In this document: positions 6,903 through 14,521 of the stretch, piece by piece | How the letters are laid out: the number at the start of each line of letters is the position of its first letter | How positions within the stretch are numbered: the stretch's first letter is position 1 | Assembly (NCBI GenBank): GCA_938038825.1 | Contig: CALHST010000201.1 | Span: 1 to 26,208, forward strand | Origin: an uncultured Paracoccaceae bacterium | GTDB lineage: Bacteria; Pseudomonadota; Alphaproteobacteria; Rhodobacterales; Rhodobacteraceae | Direction of reading: 5' to 3' | Length of the DNA: 26,208 bases | Notes under the pieces: model-generated | The model's database searches: none | What the model saw: only the letters and a program-made list of their open reading frames with translations | What the model was told of the DNA's origin: nothing | Translations under genes and position numbers: made by a program

Positions 6903-8015
6903 TTAGAAGCTCCAGCGCGCGCCGATGAATGTTGTATCAAGGTCTTGGAAGCTGGCTTCAGACTCATCGTCCAACGAAAACGTTCTGTATGACGCAAACA
7001 GTTCTGTGTTCCAGCGATCCACCTTCTGAACAATGCTGATAGCAGTCGATTCTGATTCTGATCCAACACTGTTGAAGTTGTTGCCTTCGGTGAAATCGAC
7101 CGCGATGGCGGTATTCCCGATGCCAAACCAATCCCGCACAATGCCCACTTTGGCATAGTAATAATTTGCATCGGATTCCTGATTTTCCCCTGCGGCGAGG
7201 GTAAAGTTCAGGCCCGTAGGCTTATGCAGCACCGATGCAGACCCCGCCAGCAAATCCGGGCTGTCTGTGGCTTGCGCAAACCCCAACGCCGCTTGGAAAG
7301 TGATTTGGTCCGTATCATGCGCGTAAGACACGCCAAAGTCGGTAAATTCTCGGTTGTCGTTTTCGGCCAGAACTTCTGTCCCGTAGGATCCTGAGAACGT
7401 GAAGCCCGCATACTTTGGCGTGTCATATCGCACCCGGAAACGACGCCCGCCATCGAACGCGCTGAACGCTTGCCCGACAGACACGTTTGACAACGTGCCA
7501 TCCGCCAAACGGAAAGCAAGGCCACCGGCCCGATCCTGAAGACTGGAATACGTCACAACACTGGTTTGAGACAGATCGCGCTCGGCAATCCCATCCGTCG
7601 CGGTGCTGCCTTGACCAATGTAAAACCGGCCATATTGCTGCGTCGTATAGATCAGATCAAACCGACGCAGATCCGTAATTCGGGGATCAATGTCAAAATC
7701 GTCATTCTGTGGCGACGCCTGGCCAGATCCTGTCAAACCGATTGCCGTTTCAAATTGGAATCGCAAGTCGTTGCCGTTGTTGAGTTTCGTGTCGATCGTG
7801 AAACCGAAGCGGCTGTTCGAATTGTCATTGTCCGTTAGGATCGAGTCTGTATCGACGCCGTCATCCACTGTCAGAACGCCGATATTCAGGTGCCCATAGA
7901 AGTTAAACGTCGTTTCGCTGCCAAACGTTTGTTGCGCGTGACCCAAGGCTGGCAGAAGCATGAGAACACCACCAAGGGCCGTGGTTTGAAGAGACCGGAA
8001 CTGCAGAAAAGTCAT
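6903..8015 (-). CDS. Outer-membrane porin, Gram-negative general porin family
   Basis: A trimeric 16-strand beta-barrel porin by family expectation, giving small hydrophilic molecules passage through the outer membrane. The start is ATG 8015 with AGAGGT as ribosome site; upstream codons of the open frame look non-coding. Residues 1-28 are a signal peptide with likely cleavage after GHA. The mature protein opens with FNFYGHLNIGV, shows alternating hydrophobic strands and Asn/Asp/Ser-rich loops, and ends in GARWSF with a terminal Phe, the signal for Bam-dependent insertion. Length is 370 residues. Substrate preference cannot be read from the sequence. It converges on gpt. Confidence 0.9.
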   Translation of the reverse strand: MTFLQFRSLQTTALGGVLMLLPALGHAQQTFGSETTFNFYGHLNIGVLTVDDGVDTDSILTDNDNSNSRFGFTIDTKLNNGNDLRFQFETAIGLTGSGQASPQNDDFDIDPRITDLRRFDLIYTTQQYGRFYIGQGSTATDGIAERDLSQTSVVTYSSLQDRAGGLAFRLADGTLSNVSVGQAFSAFDGGRRFRVRYDTPKYAGFTFSGSYGTEVLAENDNREFTDFGVSYAHDTDQITFQAALGFAQATDSPDLLAGSASVLHKPTGLNFTLAAGENQESDANYYYAKVGIVRDWFGIGNTAIAVDFTEGNNFNSVGSESESTAISIVQKVDRWNTELFASYRTFSLDDESEASFQDLDTTFIGARWSF

Positions 8016-8282
8016 AGTTACCTCTTTCTTTTGATTGAGTTTTTCAAGTAATCTTGGCCCTAGTTTTCCTTGGGGAGGGGCCATTTCTTGAAATCTACGC
8101 CTCGTTTCCAGAGATGTATCCGGGGTTTCCCGGCAACGTGAGCCAGCGTGACTGACGGCGGTTTTTTGTGATCGCTCAACCCAATCTGCGCAGGATTGTT
8201 GTTGGGCGTGTTACACTCTGGACAATTTGTGACTGGCGGCCTTGAATAACGAACCAACAATCACAATCGGGGAGCCCGCTTT
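8016..8282. other. Non-coding gap between divergent porin and SDR genes
   Basis: This 267-nt gap must hold both promoters, but no convincing -35/-10 pair stands out in either direction. A short inverted repeat, CCGGG-N4-CCCGG, lies at 8120-8133. The short minus-strand frame at 8060-8260 shows no protein features. Confidence 0.4.
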
Positions 8283-9038
8283 ATGGAACTGTCGCAGGCA
8301 AAAGCAATCATTACAGGCGGTGCATCCGGGTTGGGCGAAGCGACAGCGCGTCACTTTGCGCAAAGCGGCGCTCAGGTTACCCTGTTGGACCGCGATGAAG
8401 CGCGCGGCACAGCTGTTGCGGATGACATTGGCGGGGCATTTGTTGCCACAGACGTCACGGACGAAGCCTCTGTTCAGAACGCTGTCAACACAGCCGTGGA
8501 CAAGATGGGTGGAATCTCTGTCTGTGTGAATTGCGCCGGAATCGCATGGGCGATCAAAACAGTGGGCCGCGACGGACCACATGCTTTGGACGCGTTTCAA
8601 ACGACAATCGACATCAATCTTGTCGGCAGTTTTAATGTTGCACGCCTTGCGGCTGTAGAAATGGCCAAAAATACACCCGAACCGGATGGCGCAAGGGGCG
8701 TCATTATCAACACGGCTTCGATTGCTGCGTTTGATGGCCAAAAGGGCCAAGCGGCCTATGCTGCGTCCAAAGGCGGGATTGTCGGCATGACACTTCCAAT
8801 GGCGCGTGATCTTGCCTCAACAGGTGTGCGTGTGATGGCCATTGCGCCGGGTATTTTTCTAACGCCCATGTTGCAAAGCCTGAGCGAAGACGTTCAGGCC
8901 CAGCTTGCAGCCGACGTGCCCAATCCACCACGACTAGGCGATCCCAAGGAATACGGTCGGCTAGCCGGTTTCATTGTCGAAATGGGGTATATGAACGGCG
9001 AGGTCATCCGTCTGGACGGAGCGTTACGGATGCGGTGA
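8283..9038 (+). CDS. SDR-family dehydrogenase, likely short-chain 3-hydroxyacyl-CoA dehydrogenase (type 2)
   Basis: A 251-residue classical short-chain dehydrogenase. The NAD-binding motif GGASGLG is at residues 12-18, with Asp36 after the second strand favouring NAD(H). NCAG is at 83-86 and the catalytic set is Ser146, Tyr159 and Lys163 (YAASK). The N-terminus, the long insert GRDGPHALDAFQTTIDINLVG, and the end NGEVIRLDGALRMR resemble the HSD17B10 / 3-hydroxy-2-methylbutyryl-CoA dehydrogenase group, which acts in fatty acid or isoleucine breakdown. GGGGAG lies nine bases before the ATG. The gene stands alone and converges on the ABC-F gene with a 13-nt gap. SDR membership is certain; the substrate is inferred. 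Confidence 0.87.
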   Translation: MELSQAKAIITGGASGLGEATARHFAQSGAQVTLLDRDEARGTAVADDIGGAFVATDVTDEASVQNAVNTAVDKMGGISVCVNCAGIAWAIKTVGRDGPHALDAFQTTIDINLVGSFNVARLAAVEMAKNTPEPDGARGVIINTASIAAFDGQKGQAAYAASKGGIVGMTLPMARDLASTGVRVMAIAPGIFLTPMLQSLSEDVQAQLAADVPNPPRLGDPKEYGRLAGFIVEMGYMNGEVIRLDGALRMR

Positions 9039-9051
9039 CAAACTGCCGGTC

Positions 9052-10872
9052 TTAAACAGACGCCGATTTTTCGGCCCGTTCTTCTAACATCATCCACTCT
9101 TCTTCCGCCTCAGACAGCTTTGTGTGACGTTCCACCAAAGCATCTGTCGCCTTTTGGAATTTGACCGGCTCACGCGTAAACAGCTCGGGATCTGACATCA
9201 GGTCTTCCAGCTTGGCGATCTCGGCAGACAGGCGTTCTATCTCTGCAGGCAATGTGTCCAGACGGTGTTGCTCGGTAAAGCTCAATCCCGTGGTGGTTGC
9301 TTTTTCGTGCTTGTCCTTGGATGCGTTGCCTTTTGATTTCGCGCCAGTTTGCTTAACTTTGATGGGGTGTTTCTGCGCTTGGTAATCGCTCCATCCGCCG
9401 GCATAAACGATCACCCGACCCTGCCCTTCAAAGGCCAAGGTGGTGGCCGCGACGCGGTCCAGGAAATCCCGATCATGGCTGACCAGCAAGACGGTGCCGT
9501 CATAGGAATCAAGAAGTTCTTGCAGCAGATCCAGCGTTTCTACATCCAAATCGTTTGTTGGTTCATCCAACACCAGCAAGTTGCTTTCGCGCGCCATAAT
9601 CCTTGCCAGTAACAACCGTGCTTTTTCCCCACCAGACAACGATTTAACCGGGGCGCGCACTTGCCGTTCGTCAAACAAAAACTCTTTCAGATAGCCCACC
9701 ACATGCTTGGGTGTGCCCCGCACCATGACCTGATCTGTCGCCCCTTTGACGCCAAGATCCGGATCTTGTGTCAAGCTTTCCCAAAGGCTTTGCCTCAGGT
9801 CCAATTGGCTGCGGTTCTGATCAAACCACGCAATGTCCAGATTGGTGCCCAGCTTGACCGATCCAGTATCTGACGCTTCTTCCTGAATCAGCGTTTTGAT
9901 CAAAGTGGTTTTGCCAACACCATTTGGCCCCACCAATGCGACACGGTCACCCCGCATGATGGTGACGTCCATCGGGTGAAAAATAACCGTCTCACCATAG
10001 GTTTTTGAAATCCCGGTGGCTTCGATGACTTTACGGCCAGATTTTGGCCCCGCATCCAGCGCCATCGCTGCCGTACCTTGACGCTTGATTTGTGCCGTGC
10101 GTTCCTCGCGCAATCCTTGCAGCGCGCGCACGCGACCTTGATTGCGCTTTCGGCGTGCCGAGATCCCCTCGACGGCCCACCGGGCCTCAGCCTTGATCTT
10201 GCGGTTCAACTTGTGACGTGAGGTATCTTCATCTTCCCAAATCTTGTCGCGCCATGCCTCGAACCCGTCAAATCCTTTCTCCTGACGCCGCACCATTCCC
10301 CTGTCAATCCAAAGGGTTGCACGCGTTAATGCACGCAAAAAAGCGCGGTCATGACTGATCAGGACAAATCCGGCCCGCGTGGTTTTCAATTCATCTTCCA
10401 GCCAGGAGATGGCTTCAATATCAAGGTGGTTGGTCGGTTCATCCAGCAGCATCAATTCTGGCGCCTCCGCCAAAAGCTTGGCCAATGCCGCGCGTCGCCG
10501 TTCCCCGCCAGAAGCAGTCTCAACAGCGCGCGCAGGATCGAATTTCAAACCCTCGCCAGCACGCTCAACCCGATACAGCTCACCATCATCCAAACCGCTG
10601 GACGCAAAATCTCCCAATGTCGCAAATCCCGATAAATCTGGTTCTTGCTCCATATAGCCAACAGACACGCCCGGCCCCGGAATCACATCGCCGCGATCCG
10701 CTTCGACACGGGCCGCCATTACTTTCATCAAGGTGGACTTGCCCGAGCCATTACGCCCAACAAGCGCAACACGGTCCCCCGGATGGACGACCATCGACAG
10801 GCGGTCAAACACAGGGTCTCCGCCAAACGTCAGCGAGATATCGGATAATTGCAATAAGGGAACACGTGCCAT
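9052..10872 (-). CDS. uup: ABC-F family ATPase, Uup-like
   Basis: A soluble protein with two ABC ATPase domains and no membrane segments, so not a transporter. Walker A motifs are GRNGSGKST (39-47) and GPNGVGKTT (315-323); signature SGGE and Walker B LLDEPTNHLD appear at 121-124 and 142-151 and again in the second half. The linker between the domains is rich in Arg/Lys, and the C-terminus has a Lys-rich stretch followed by a coiled coil, the Uup layout. ABC-F proteins bind the ribosome E site and relieve stalling; Uup is also linked to transposon excision and ribosome assembly in E. coli. Length is 606 residues. No Shine-Dalgarno precedes the ATG, and a promoter lies just upstream (10879-10907). 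Confidence 0.92.
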   Translation of the reverse strand: MARVPLLQLSDISLTFGGDPVFDRLSMVVHPGDRVALVGRNGSGKSTLMKVMAARVEADRGDVIPGPGVSVGYMEQEPDLSGFATLGDFASSGLDDGELYRVERAGEGLKFDPARAVETASGGERRRAALAKLLAEAPELMLLDEPTNHLDIEAISWLEDELKTTRAGFVLISHDRAFLRALTRATLWIDRGMVRRQEKGFDGFEAWRDKIWEDEDTSRHKLNRKIKAEARWAVEGISARRKRNQGRVRALQGLREERTAQIKRQGTAAMALDAGPKSGRKVIEATGISKTYGETVIFHPMDVTIMRGDRVALVGPNGVGKTTLIKTLIQEEASDTGSVKLGTNLDIAWFDQNRSQLDLRQSLWESLTQDPDLGVKGATDQVMVRGTPKHVVGYLKEFLFDERQVRAPVKSLSGGEKARLLLARIMARESNLLVLDEPTNDLDVETLDLLQELLDSYDGTVLLVSHDRDFLDRVAATTLAFEGQGRVIVYAGGWSDYQAQKHPIKVKQTGAKSKGNASKDKHEKATTTGLSFTEQHRLDTLPAEIERLSAEIAKLEDLMSDPELFTREPVKFQKATDALVERHTKLSEAEEEWMMLEERAEKSASV

Positions 10873-10878
10873 GCGCGC

Positions 10879-10907
10879 CAGCTACTAGCCCAGCAAGGGC
10901 GCGTCAA
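10879..10907 (-). promoter_or_regulatory. Candidate promoter of the ABC-F gene, predicting a leaderless mRNA
   Basis: On the minus strand TTGACG (10907 to 10902) is followed after 17 bases by TAGCTG (10884 to 10879), with only six bases between the -10 and the ATG at 10872. Transcription would then begin at or next to the start codon. The lack of a Shine-Dalgarno agrees with this. Confidence 0.4.
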
Positions 10908-10920
10908 TTCCCGTACCCTT

Positions 10921-10970
10921 GTTTTCTTTTTGCTTAAAATATCCCGGGGGTCCGGGGGCAGCGCCCCCGA
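10921..10970 (-). repeat. Dispersed intergenic repeat, copy A (hairpin plus T-rich tail)
   Basis: Minus-strand order: a 7-bp stem with a 3-nt loop (10969-10953), a run of C, then GGATATTTT and GCAAAAAGAAAA. The copy at 23931-23976 has the same order, with two stem pairs changed on both sides. It lies between the end of olsB and the ABC-F promoter, so a terminator or insulator role is plausible. Confidence 0.6.
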
Positions 10971-11013
10971 TCTCTGTCGGATGGGCGCAGCCCATTCGAT
11001 CCCAACAGCTTCG

Positions 11014-11742
11014 TTACTGCGCCACTGCGCGCAACAATCGCTTGCGCGGTTCGGGAATGGCGCGGATCTCCACGCCTGTAAACACATGCAGCGTGTTCAT
11101 TTGGCGATCCACAACGGCATGATCACTCACCCACCCACCCATCATCAAATAGGTCCGCAACAAAGGTGGCATGCGTGCCATTGCTTTGCGCATATCTGGC
11201 TTTTGCCGCAAACGTGCAGCAAATCGAAAGACATCTGGGGCTTTCACGCGCGGTAACCATCGTTTGGGCGCAAGATGACGTGCCTTCAACATGGCAAATG
11301 CATCCAGATAATCGTGCGTTTCTGTCCCTGAAAAGGACGAACACCCAAATAGCAGGTCAATTCCATCCGCATCAACACAGCGCGTCACTGCAGCCCATGC
11401 CACTCTTAGAACGTTTGGATCCTTTACATCGGGGTCTATGCAGAACCGACCCAATTCGACCATTCGCCCCTGATAATCTTGCAAGGCGCTCAGTTCATAA
11501 AACTGCGCGGCATAGCTGCGCCCGATCGTCGCTCCTGTCAGCGGCAACATACGAAAAGAACACACCAATCGCCTCGAGTCCCGCTCAAATATCAGAATAT
11601 GCTGACATATCGCATCAAACTGGTCCGCGTCTTGGTTATGCGACAACCCGAATGCACGGGCGCGCAACGTTTGCGAGGCTTCAATATCCTCTGGCGTTTC
11701 GGCCATGCGCGCTAAAAAGGGGCCTTTGCTAAACGGTGTCAT
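11014..11742 (-). CDS. olsB: L-ornithine N(alpha)-acyltransferase, OlsB type
   Basis: Likely transfers a 3-hydroxyacyl chain from ACP to ornithine to make lyso-ornithine lipid, the first step of ornithine lipid synthesis at the membrane. Family features are ETPEDIEASQTLRARAFG near the start, VELGRFCIDPDV in the middle, the GNAT-like LLFGCSSFSGT, and HLAPKRWLPR after it. From ATG 11742 the protein has 242 residues (MTPFSKGPF). Longer starts exist at ATG 11817, five bases after the bamE stop, and TTG 11856, which overlaps bamE; I prefer the short one by comparison with related proteins, though no start has a strong ribosome site. The partner acyltransferase olsA is not in this window. It probably shares a transcript with bamE. 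Confidence 0.82.
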   Translation of the reverse strand: MTPFSKGPFLARMAETPEDIEASQTLRARAFGLSHNQDADQFDAICQHILIFERDSRRLVCSFRMLPLTGATIGRSYAAQFYELSALQDYQGRMVELGRFCIDPDVKDPNVLRVAWAAVTRCVDADGIDLLFGCSSFSGTETHDYLDAFAMLKARHLAPKRWLPRVKAPDVFRFAARLRQKPDMRKAMARMPPLLRTYLMMGGWVSDHAVVDRQMNTLHVFTGVEIRAIPEPRKRLLRAVAQ

Positions 11743-11821
11743 AGGGCGTTGCCCACTGTCACAAAGACGTCCCAAAAGATTTGCTGGATCCCGCTGACAA
11801 GGCTCCGCGGGGTGCATGACT

Positions 11822-12277
11822 TTAGCCCTGCGTCCCAATTCCGCGGAACTGGCCAATACCTTGCAACAATTGCCTCAGGAATGTGCGATCGACCGTGCTT
11901 GATTCGGTCACACGGCGCTGCAAAGAGATCACGCGCCCGTCTTCCAATCCAAAGCGTTCAATGTTTTCGACCGTTCCACTTTCGTCAAAGGAGATTGCAA
12001 GAACCTGACGGTCGACCACTTTCGGGGCGCGCAAACCAACGCTCTTGACTTGGCTACGCACATAAAAGAATCCGCTATCACCCAAAAGACCTGCAGATGC
12101 GGGCGATCCTGCGGCCTCTTCCACGCTGGCACGTGTGTCCACGCCAATCACGATATCGTCCAGGACGTCTTCATTTGGAATGTAACCATGGTTTCGGAAA
12201 TCAGCGACACATCCCATAACGGCAGCCGTCGCTAGCACCGCGATCCCAAGCGGCAGCTTGCCTGTGATCCAACCCAT
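11822..12277 (-). CDS. bamE: Outer-membrane assembly lipoprotein BamE (SmpA/OmlA family)
   Basis: A small lipoprotein of the BAM complex, which folds beta-barrel proteins such as the porin in this window into the outer membrane. The 151-residue protein has a signal ending in the lipobox VMGC with Cys23 as the lipidated residue. The BamE domain follows: NHGYIPNEDVLDDIVIGVDTR, then a GSP turn and a run of beta strands. The C-terminal tail (STVDRTFLRQLLQGIGQF) extends beyond the E. coli protein of 113 residues, as usual in alphaproteobacteria. AAGGA lies nine bases before the ATG. Divergent from yceD; olsB follows. Confidence 0.9.
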   Translation of the reverse strand: MGWITGKLPLGIAVLATAAVMGCVADFRNHGYIPNEDVLDDIVIGVDTRASVEEAAGSPASAGLLGDSGFFYVRSQVKSVGLRAPKVVDRQVLAISFDESGTVENIERFGLEDGRVISLQRRVTESSTVDRTFLRQLLQGIGQFRGIGTQG

Positions 12278-12332
12278 TTACCCGTATCCTTTTATGGTTC
12301 CACCTTGCCCCCCGGCACTGGCGGTTTAAAAG

Positions 12333-12361
12333 TGATTACCAACGGATCGCCTTTGGTTCAA
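12333..12361 (-). promoter_or_regulatory. Candidate promoter of bamE, with an overlapping inverted repeat
   Basis: On the minus strand TTGAAC (12361 to 12356) is followed after 17 bases by TAATCA (12338 to 12333), about 55 bases before the bamE ATG. An inverted repeat CAAGTT-N9-AACTTG (12359-12379) overlaps the -35 and lies between bamE and yceD, so it could act on either gene. Confidence 0.35.
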
Positions 12362-12405
12362 GTTCGTCCTTCAAACTTGTGAGGGTATTTGAAAGTGCAC
12401 ACTCT

Positions 12406-12960
12406 ATGACAAATCCCACATACAGCCCGGCAGCTCTGCGTGTTTCCGACTTAACACAGTCGGGCCCCACGACGTTCGAATTGATTCCAAACACCAAAGA
12501 ACTAGAGGTTTTGCGCAAAGATCTTGATCTAGTGGGTCTTAGGAAAGTGCGCCTGACAGGGACCGTGTCCCCTGTTGGAAAACGCGATTGGCAATTAACA
12601 GCCAAACTCGGAGCAACTGTTGTCCAGCCTTGCGTTGCGACTTTGGAAGACGTGCAAACCCGCATCGACTCGGACGTCGTGCGCACCTACGTTGTTGAAT
12701 ACTCGGATCCCGACGACATTGATGTAGAAATGCCCGAGGATGACACAGTGGAACCCTTGGGAACGCATATCGACCCAATGGTTGTCCTGCACGAGGCACT
12801 TGCGCTGGCATTGCCCCTGTATCCTCGTGCCAGTGACACAACCCCTGTCGAAGTCAGGGTGACAGAACCAGGACAAACGCCGATGTCGGACGAACAAGCG
12901 CGCCCATTTGCGGCTTTGGCCGGTTTACGGGACAAAATGAGCGATGACGGAGGCACATGA
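12406..12960 (+). CDS. yceD: YceD/DUF177 family protein (large ribosomal subunit RNA accumulation factor)
   Basis: In E. coli YceD, encoded just before rpmF, is needed for normal 23S rRNA levels; in plants the homologue acts in plastid 23S rRNA processing. This protein has 184 residues from ATG 12406. Family features are SPAALRVSDL at the N-terminus, RLTGTVSPVGKRDWQL, CVATLEDVQTRIDSDVVRTY around the conserved Cys, and the acidic segment PDDIDVEMPEDDTVEPLGTHID leading to an ALALALPLYPR helix. The frame extends upstream to a GTG at 12379 without a better ribosome site. The next gene is rpmF, the classic arrangement. Confidence 0.88.
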   Translation: MTNPTYSPAALRVSDLTQSGPTTFELIPNTKELEVLRKDLDLVGLRKVRLTGTVSPVGKRDWQLTAKLGATVVQPCVATLEDVQTRIDSDVVRTYVVEYSDPDDIDVEMPEDDTVEPLGTHIDPMVVLHEALALALPLYPRASDTTPVEVRVTEPGQTPMSDEQARPFAALAGLRDKMSDDGGT

Positions 12961-13000
12961 TCCATGACTCCTCAACAAGTCTGGGCCGATTTTTGCCCTC

Positions 13001-13028
13001 TTGCATACAATTAATTTCCGACTAATTT
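13001..13028 (+). promoter_or_regulatory. Candidate promoter of rpmF-plsX-fabH
   Basis: TTGCAT (13001-13006), 16 bases, then TAATTT (13023-13028), inside the 208-nt gap between yceD and rpmF. A small hairpin, CCTGA-ATA-TCAGG, follows at 13088-13100. The gap is unusually long for an operon, so a second promoter is likely. Confidence 0.3.
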
Positions 13029-13168
13029 GGCCAATTCACGCATTTAAGGTTGGACAAGATGCGCCCACTGGCATATGCGCCGTGGAACCTGAATATCAGG
13101 ACTATGAGATATCAACGCTGCCCCGCCCCGCAAGGCGCATGCAGCAGACGCGAAGAAGGGCCAATACA

Positions 13169-13375
13169 ATGGCTGTGCAACAGAACAAAGTGTCAAAATC
13201 GCGCCGCAACAATCGCCGTGCGCATGATTCCCTGACAGCTGCAAATCCGAACGAATGCTCCAATTGCGGAGAAATGAAGCGCCCACACCATATCTGTGCA
13301 GCGTGCGGTCACTATGACGAAAAAGAAATCGTCCCTTTGACTGAAGAAATTGATCTGGAAGACGACGCGGCCTAA
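13169..13375 (+). CDS. rpmF: 50S ribosomal protein L32
   Basis: A 68-residue zinc-ribbon protein of the large subunit. The N-terminal basic tail (MAVQQNKVSKSRRNNRRAHD) is typical for L32, and the zinc site is formed by CSNCG and CAACG. The ATG at 13169 follows GAAGAAGGG. The frame is open back to 13001, but the upstream part shows no L32 features. The protein has a longer acidic C-terminus (EEIDLEDDAA) than E. coli L32 (57 residues). plsX begins 30 bases downstream. Confidence 0.97.
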   Translation: MAVQQNKVSKSRRNNRRAHDSLTAANPNECSNCGEMKRPHHICAACGHYDEKEIVPLTEEIDLEDDAA

Positions 13376-13405
13376 GGGCGGTCAATTCCCCTGACAAGGC
13401 AAGCG

Positions 13406-14521
13406 ATGACGGCCGGGTCCGATCACAGCCCCAAGACACAGCAGACAGTAATCCTGTCCGTTGATGTTATGGGAGGTGATGCAGGTCCGGCTGAAGTCAT
13501 TTCCGGGTGCGCGAAGTCAGCGCAGATTAATCCGAACATCGGATTCATATTGCATGGCCCCAAAACCGTGCTTGAACCGATCGTCGCCAAACGCAAACAT
13601 CTGCAGGAACGGTGCGAAATCCGGGACGCGACAGGTGTTGTGTCCATGAGCGATAAACCCAGTCATATTGTACGCCACGGCAAAGACACCTCTATGTGGT
13701 CCGCCATTGAAGCAGTGCGCAACGAAGAGGCAACCGTGGCCGTGTCTTGTGGCAACACAGGCGCGCTGATGGCGCTGTCCATGATCCGCCTGCGCAAATT
13801 ACCCGGAGTAAACCGTCCAGCCATTGCGGTTTTGTGGCCCAGCAGGAACCCGCAGGGGTTCAATGTCATGCTGGACGTGGGTGCCGATATCAAAGCGGAC
13901 GCACAAGACTTGCTGCAATACGCCCTGATGGGCACGTCATACGCACGCAATGGTCTGAACTTGGCACGCCCCCGCATTGGTTTGTTGAATGTCGGCACCG
14001 AAGAACACAAAGGCCGAAACGAGCTGAAAGAAGCGCATGACTTGATCGGCGCACACGCGGAATCAGCCAATTTTGCCTATGTGGGTTTCGTTGAAGGCGG
14101 CGACATTCCAGGCGATGTGTGTGATGTGATCATCACAGACGGATTCACCGGAAACGTCGCCATCAAAACGGGCGAAGGCACAGCAGGTCTTATCGGGGAT
14201 CTGTTGCGAGAGGCGTTCCGGTATTCCCCGTTGTCCCGCATCGCCTCTTTGCTGGCGATGACATCGCTGACACGACTGAAAAAGCGTATTGATCCGCGCC
14301 GCGTAAATGGCGGTGTGTTTCTTGGATTGAACGGAACTGTGGTGAAATCACATGGCTCTGCTGATGCAACAGGAGTTTCAGCGGCCGTGAAACTGGCCTT
14401 CGACCTTGCGCAGATTGGCTTTACAGATAAATTGGCAGCGCGTGTTGCCGCAGCGGCAACTGCAACCGAGTCGAAACCGGACGGGACAGATCCGGGACAG
14501 CAGGAGGCACAATCCAAATGA
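13406..14521 (+). CDS. plsX: Phosphate acyltransferase PlsX
   Basis: Makes acyl-phosphate from acyl-ACP and phosphate, feeding glycerol-3-phosphate acylation by PlsY; a peripheral membrane protein. The 371-residue sequence shows the family start LSVDVMGGDAGPAEVISG, the middle VSCGNTGALMALSM, LDVGADIKADAQDL, and the late GGVFLGLNGTVVKSHGSADATG. The C-terminal ~30 residues are a polar tail. Its stop overlaps the fabH start by four bases (ATGA), so translation is coupled. This links ribosome supply (rpmF), phospholipid start (plsX) and fatty acid start (fabH). Confidence 0.97.
   Translation: MTAGSDHSPKTQQTVILSVDVMGGDAGPAEVISGCAKSAQINPNIGFILHGPKTVLEPIVAKRKHLQERCEIRDATGVVSMSDKPSHIVRHGKDTSMWSAIEAVRNEEATVAVSCGNTGALMALSMIRLRKLPGVNRPAIAVLWPSRNPQGFNVMLDVGADIKADAQDLLQYALMGTSYARNGLNLARPRIGLLNVGTEEHKGRNELKEAHDLIGAHAESANFAYVGFVEGGDIPGDVCDVIITDGFTGNVAIKTGEGTAGLIGDLLREAFRYSPLSRIASLLAMTSLTRLKKRIDPRRVNGGVFLGLNGTVVKSHGSADATGVSAAVKLAFDLAQIGFTDKLAARVAAAATATESKPDGTDPGQQEAQSK

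Noticed and set aside
8060..8260. 66-codon minus-strand frame with NCPECN in the porin-SDR gap
   Set aside because: No ribosome site and no zinc-site partner cysteines; likely chance.
13050..13235. 61-codon frame before and over rpmF as a leader peptide
   Set aside because: It runs out of frame into rpmF, has no clear ribosome site and lacks any regulatory codon run.
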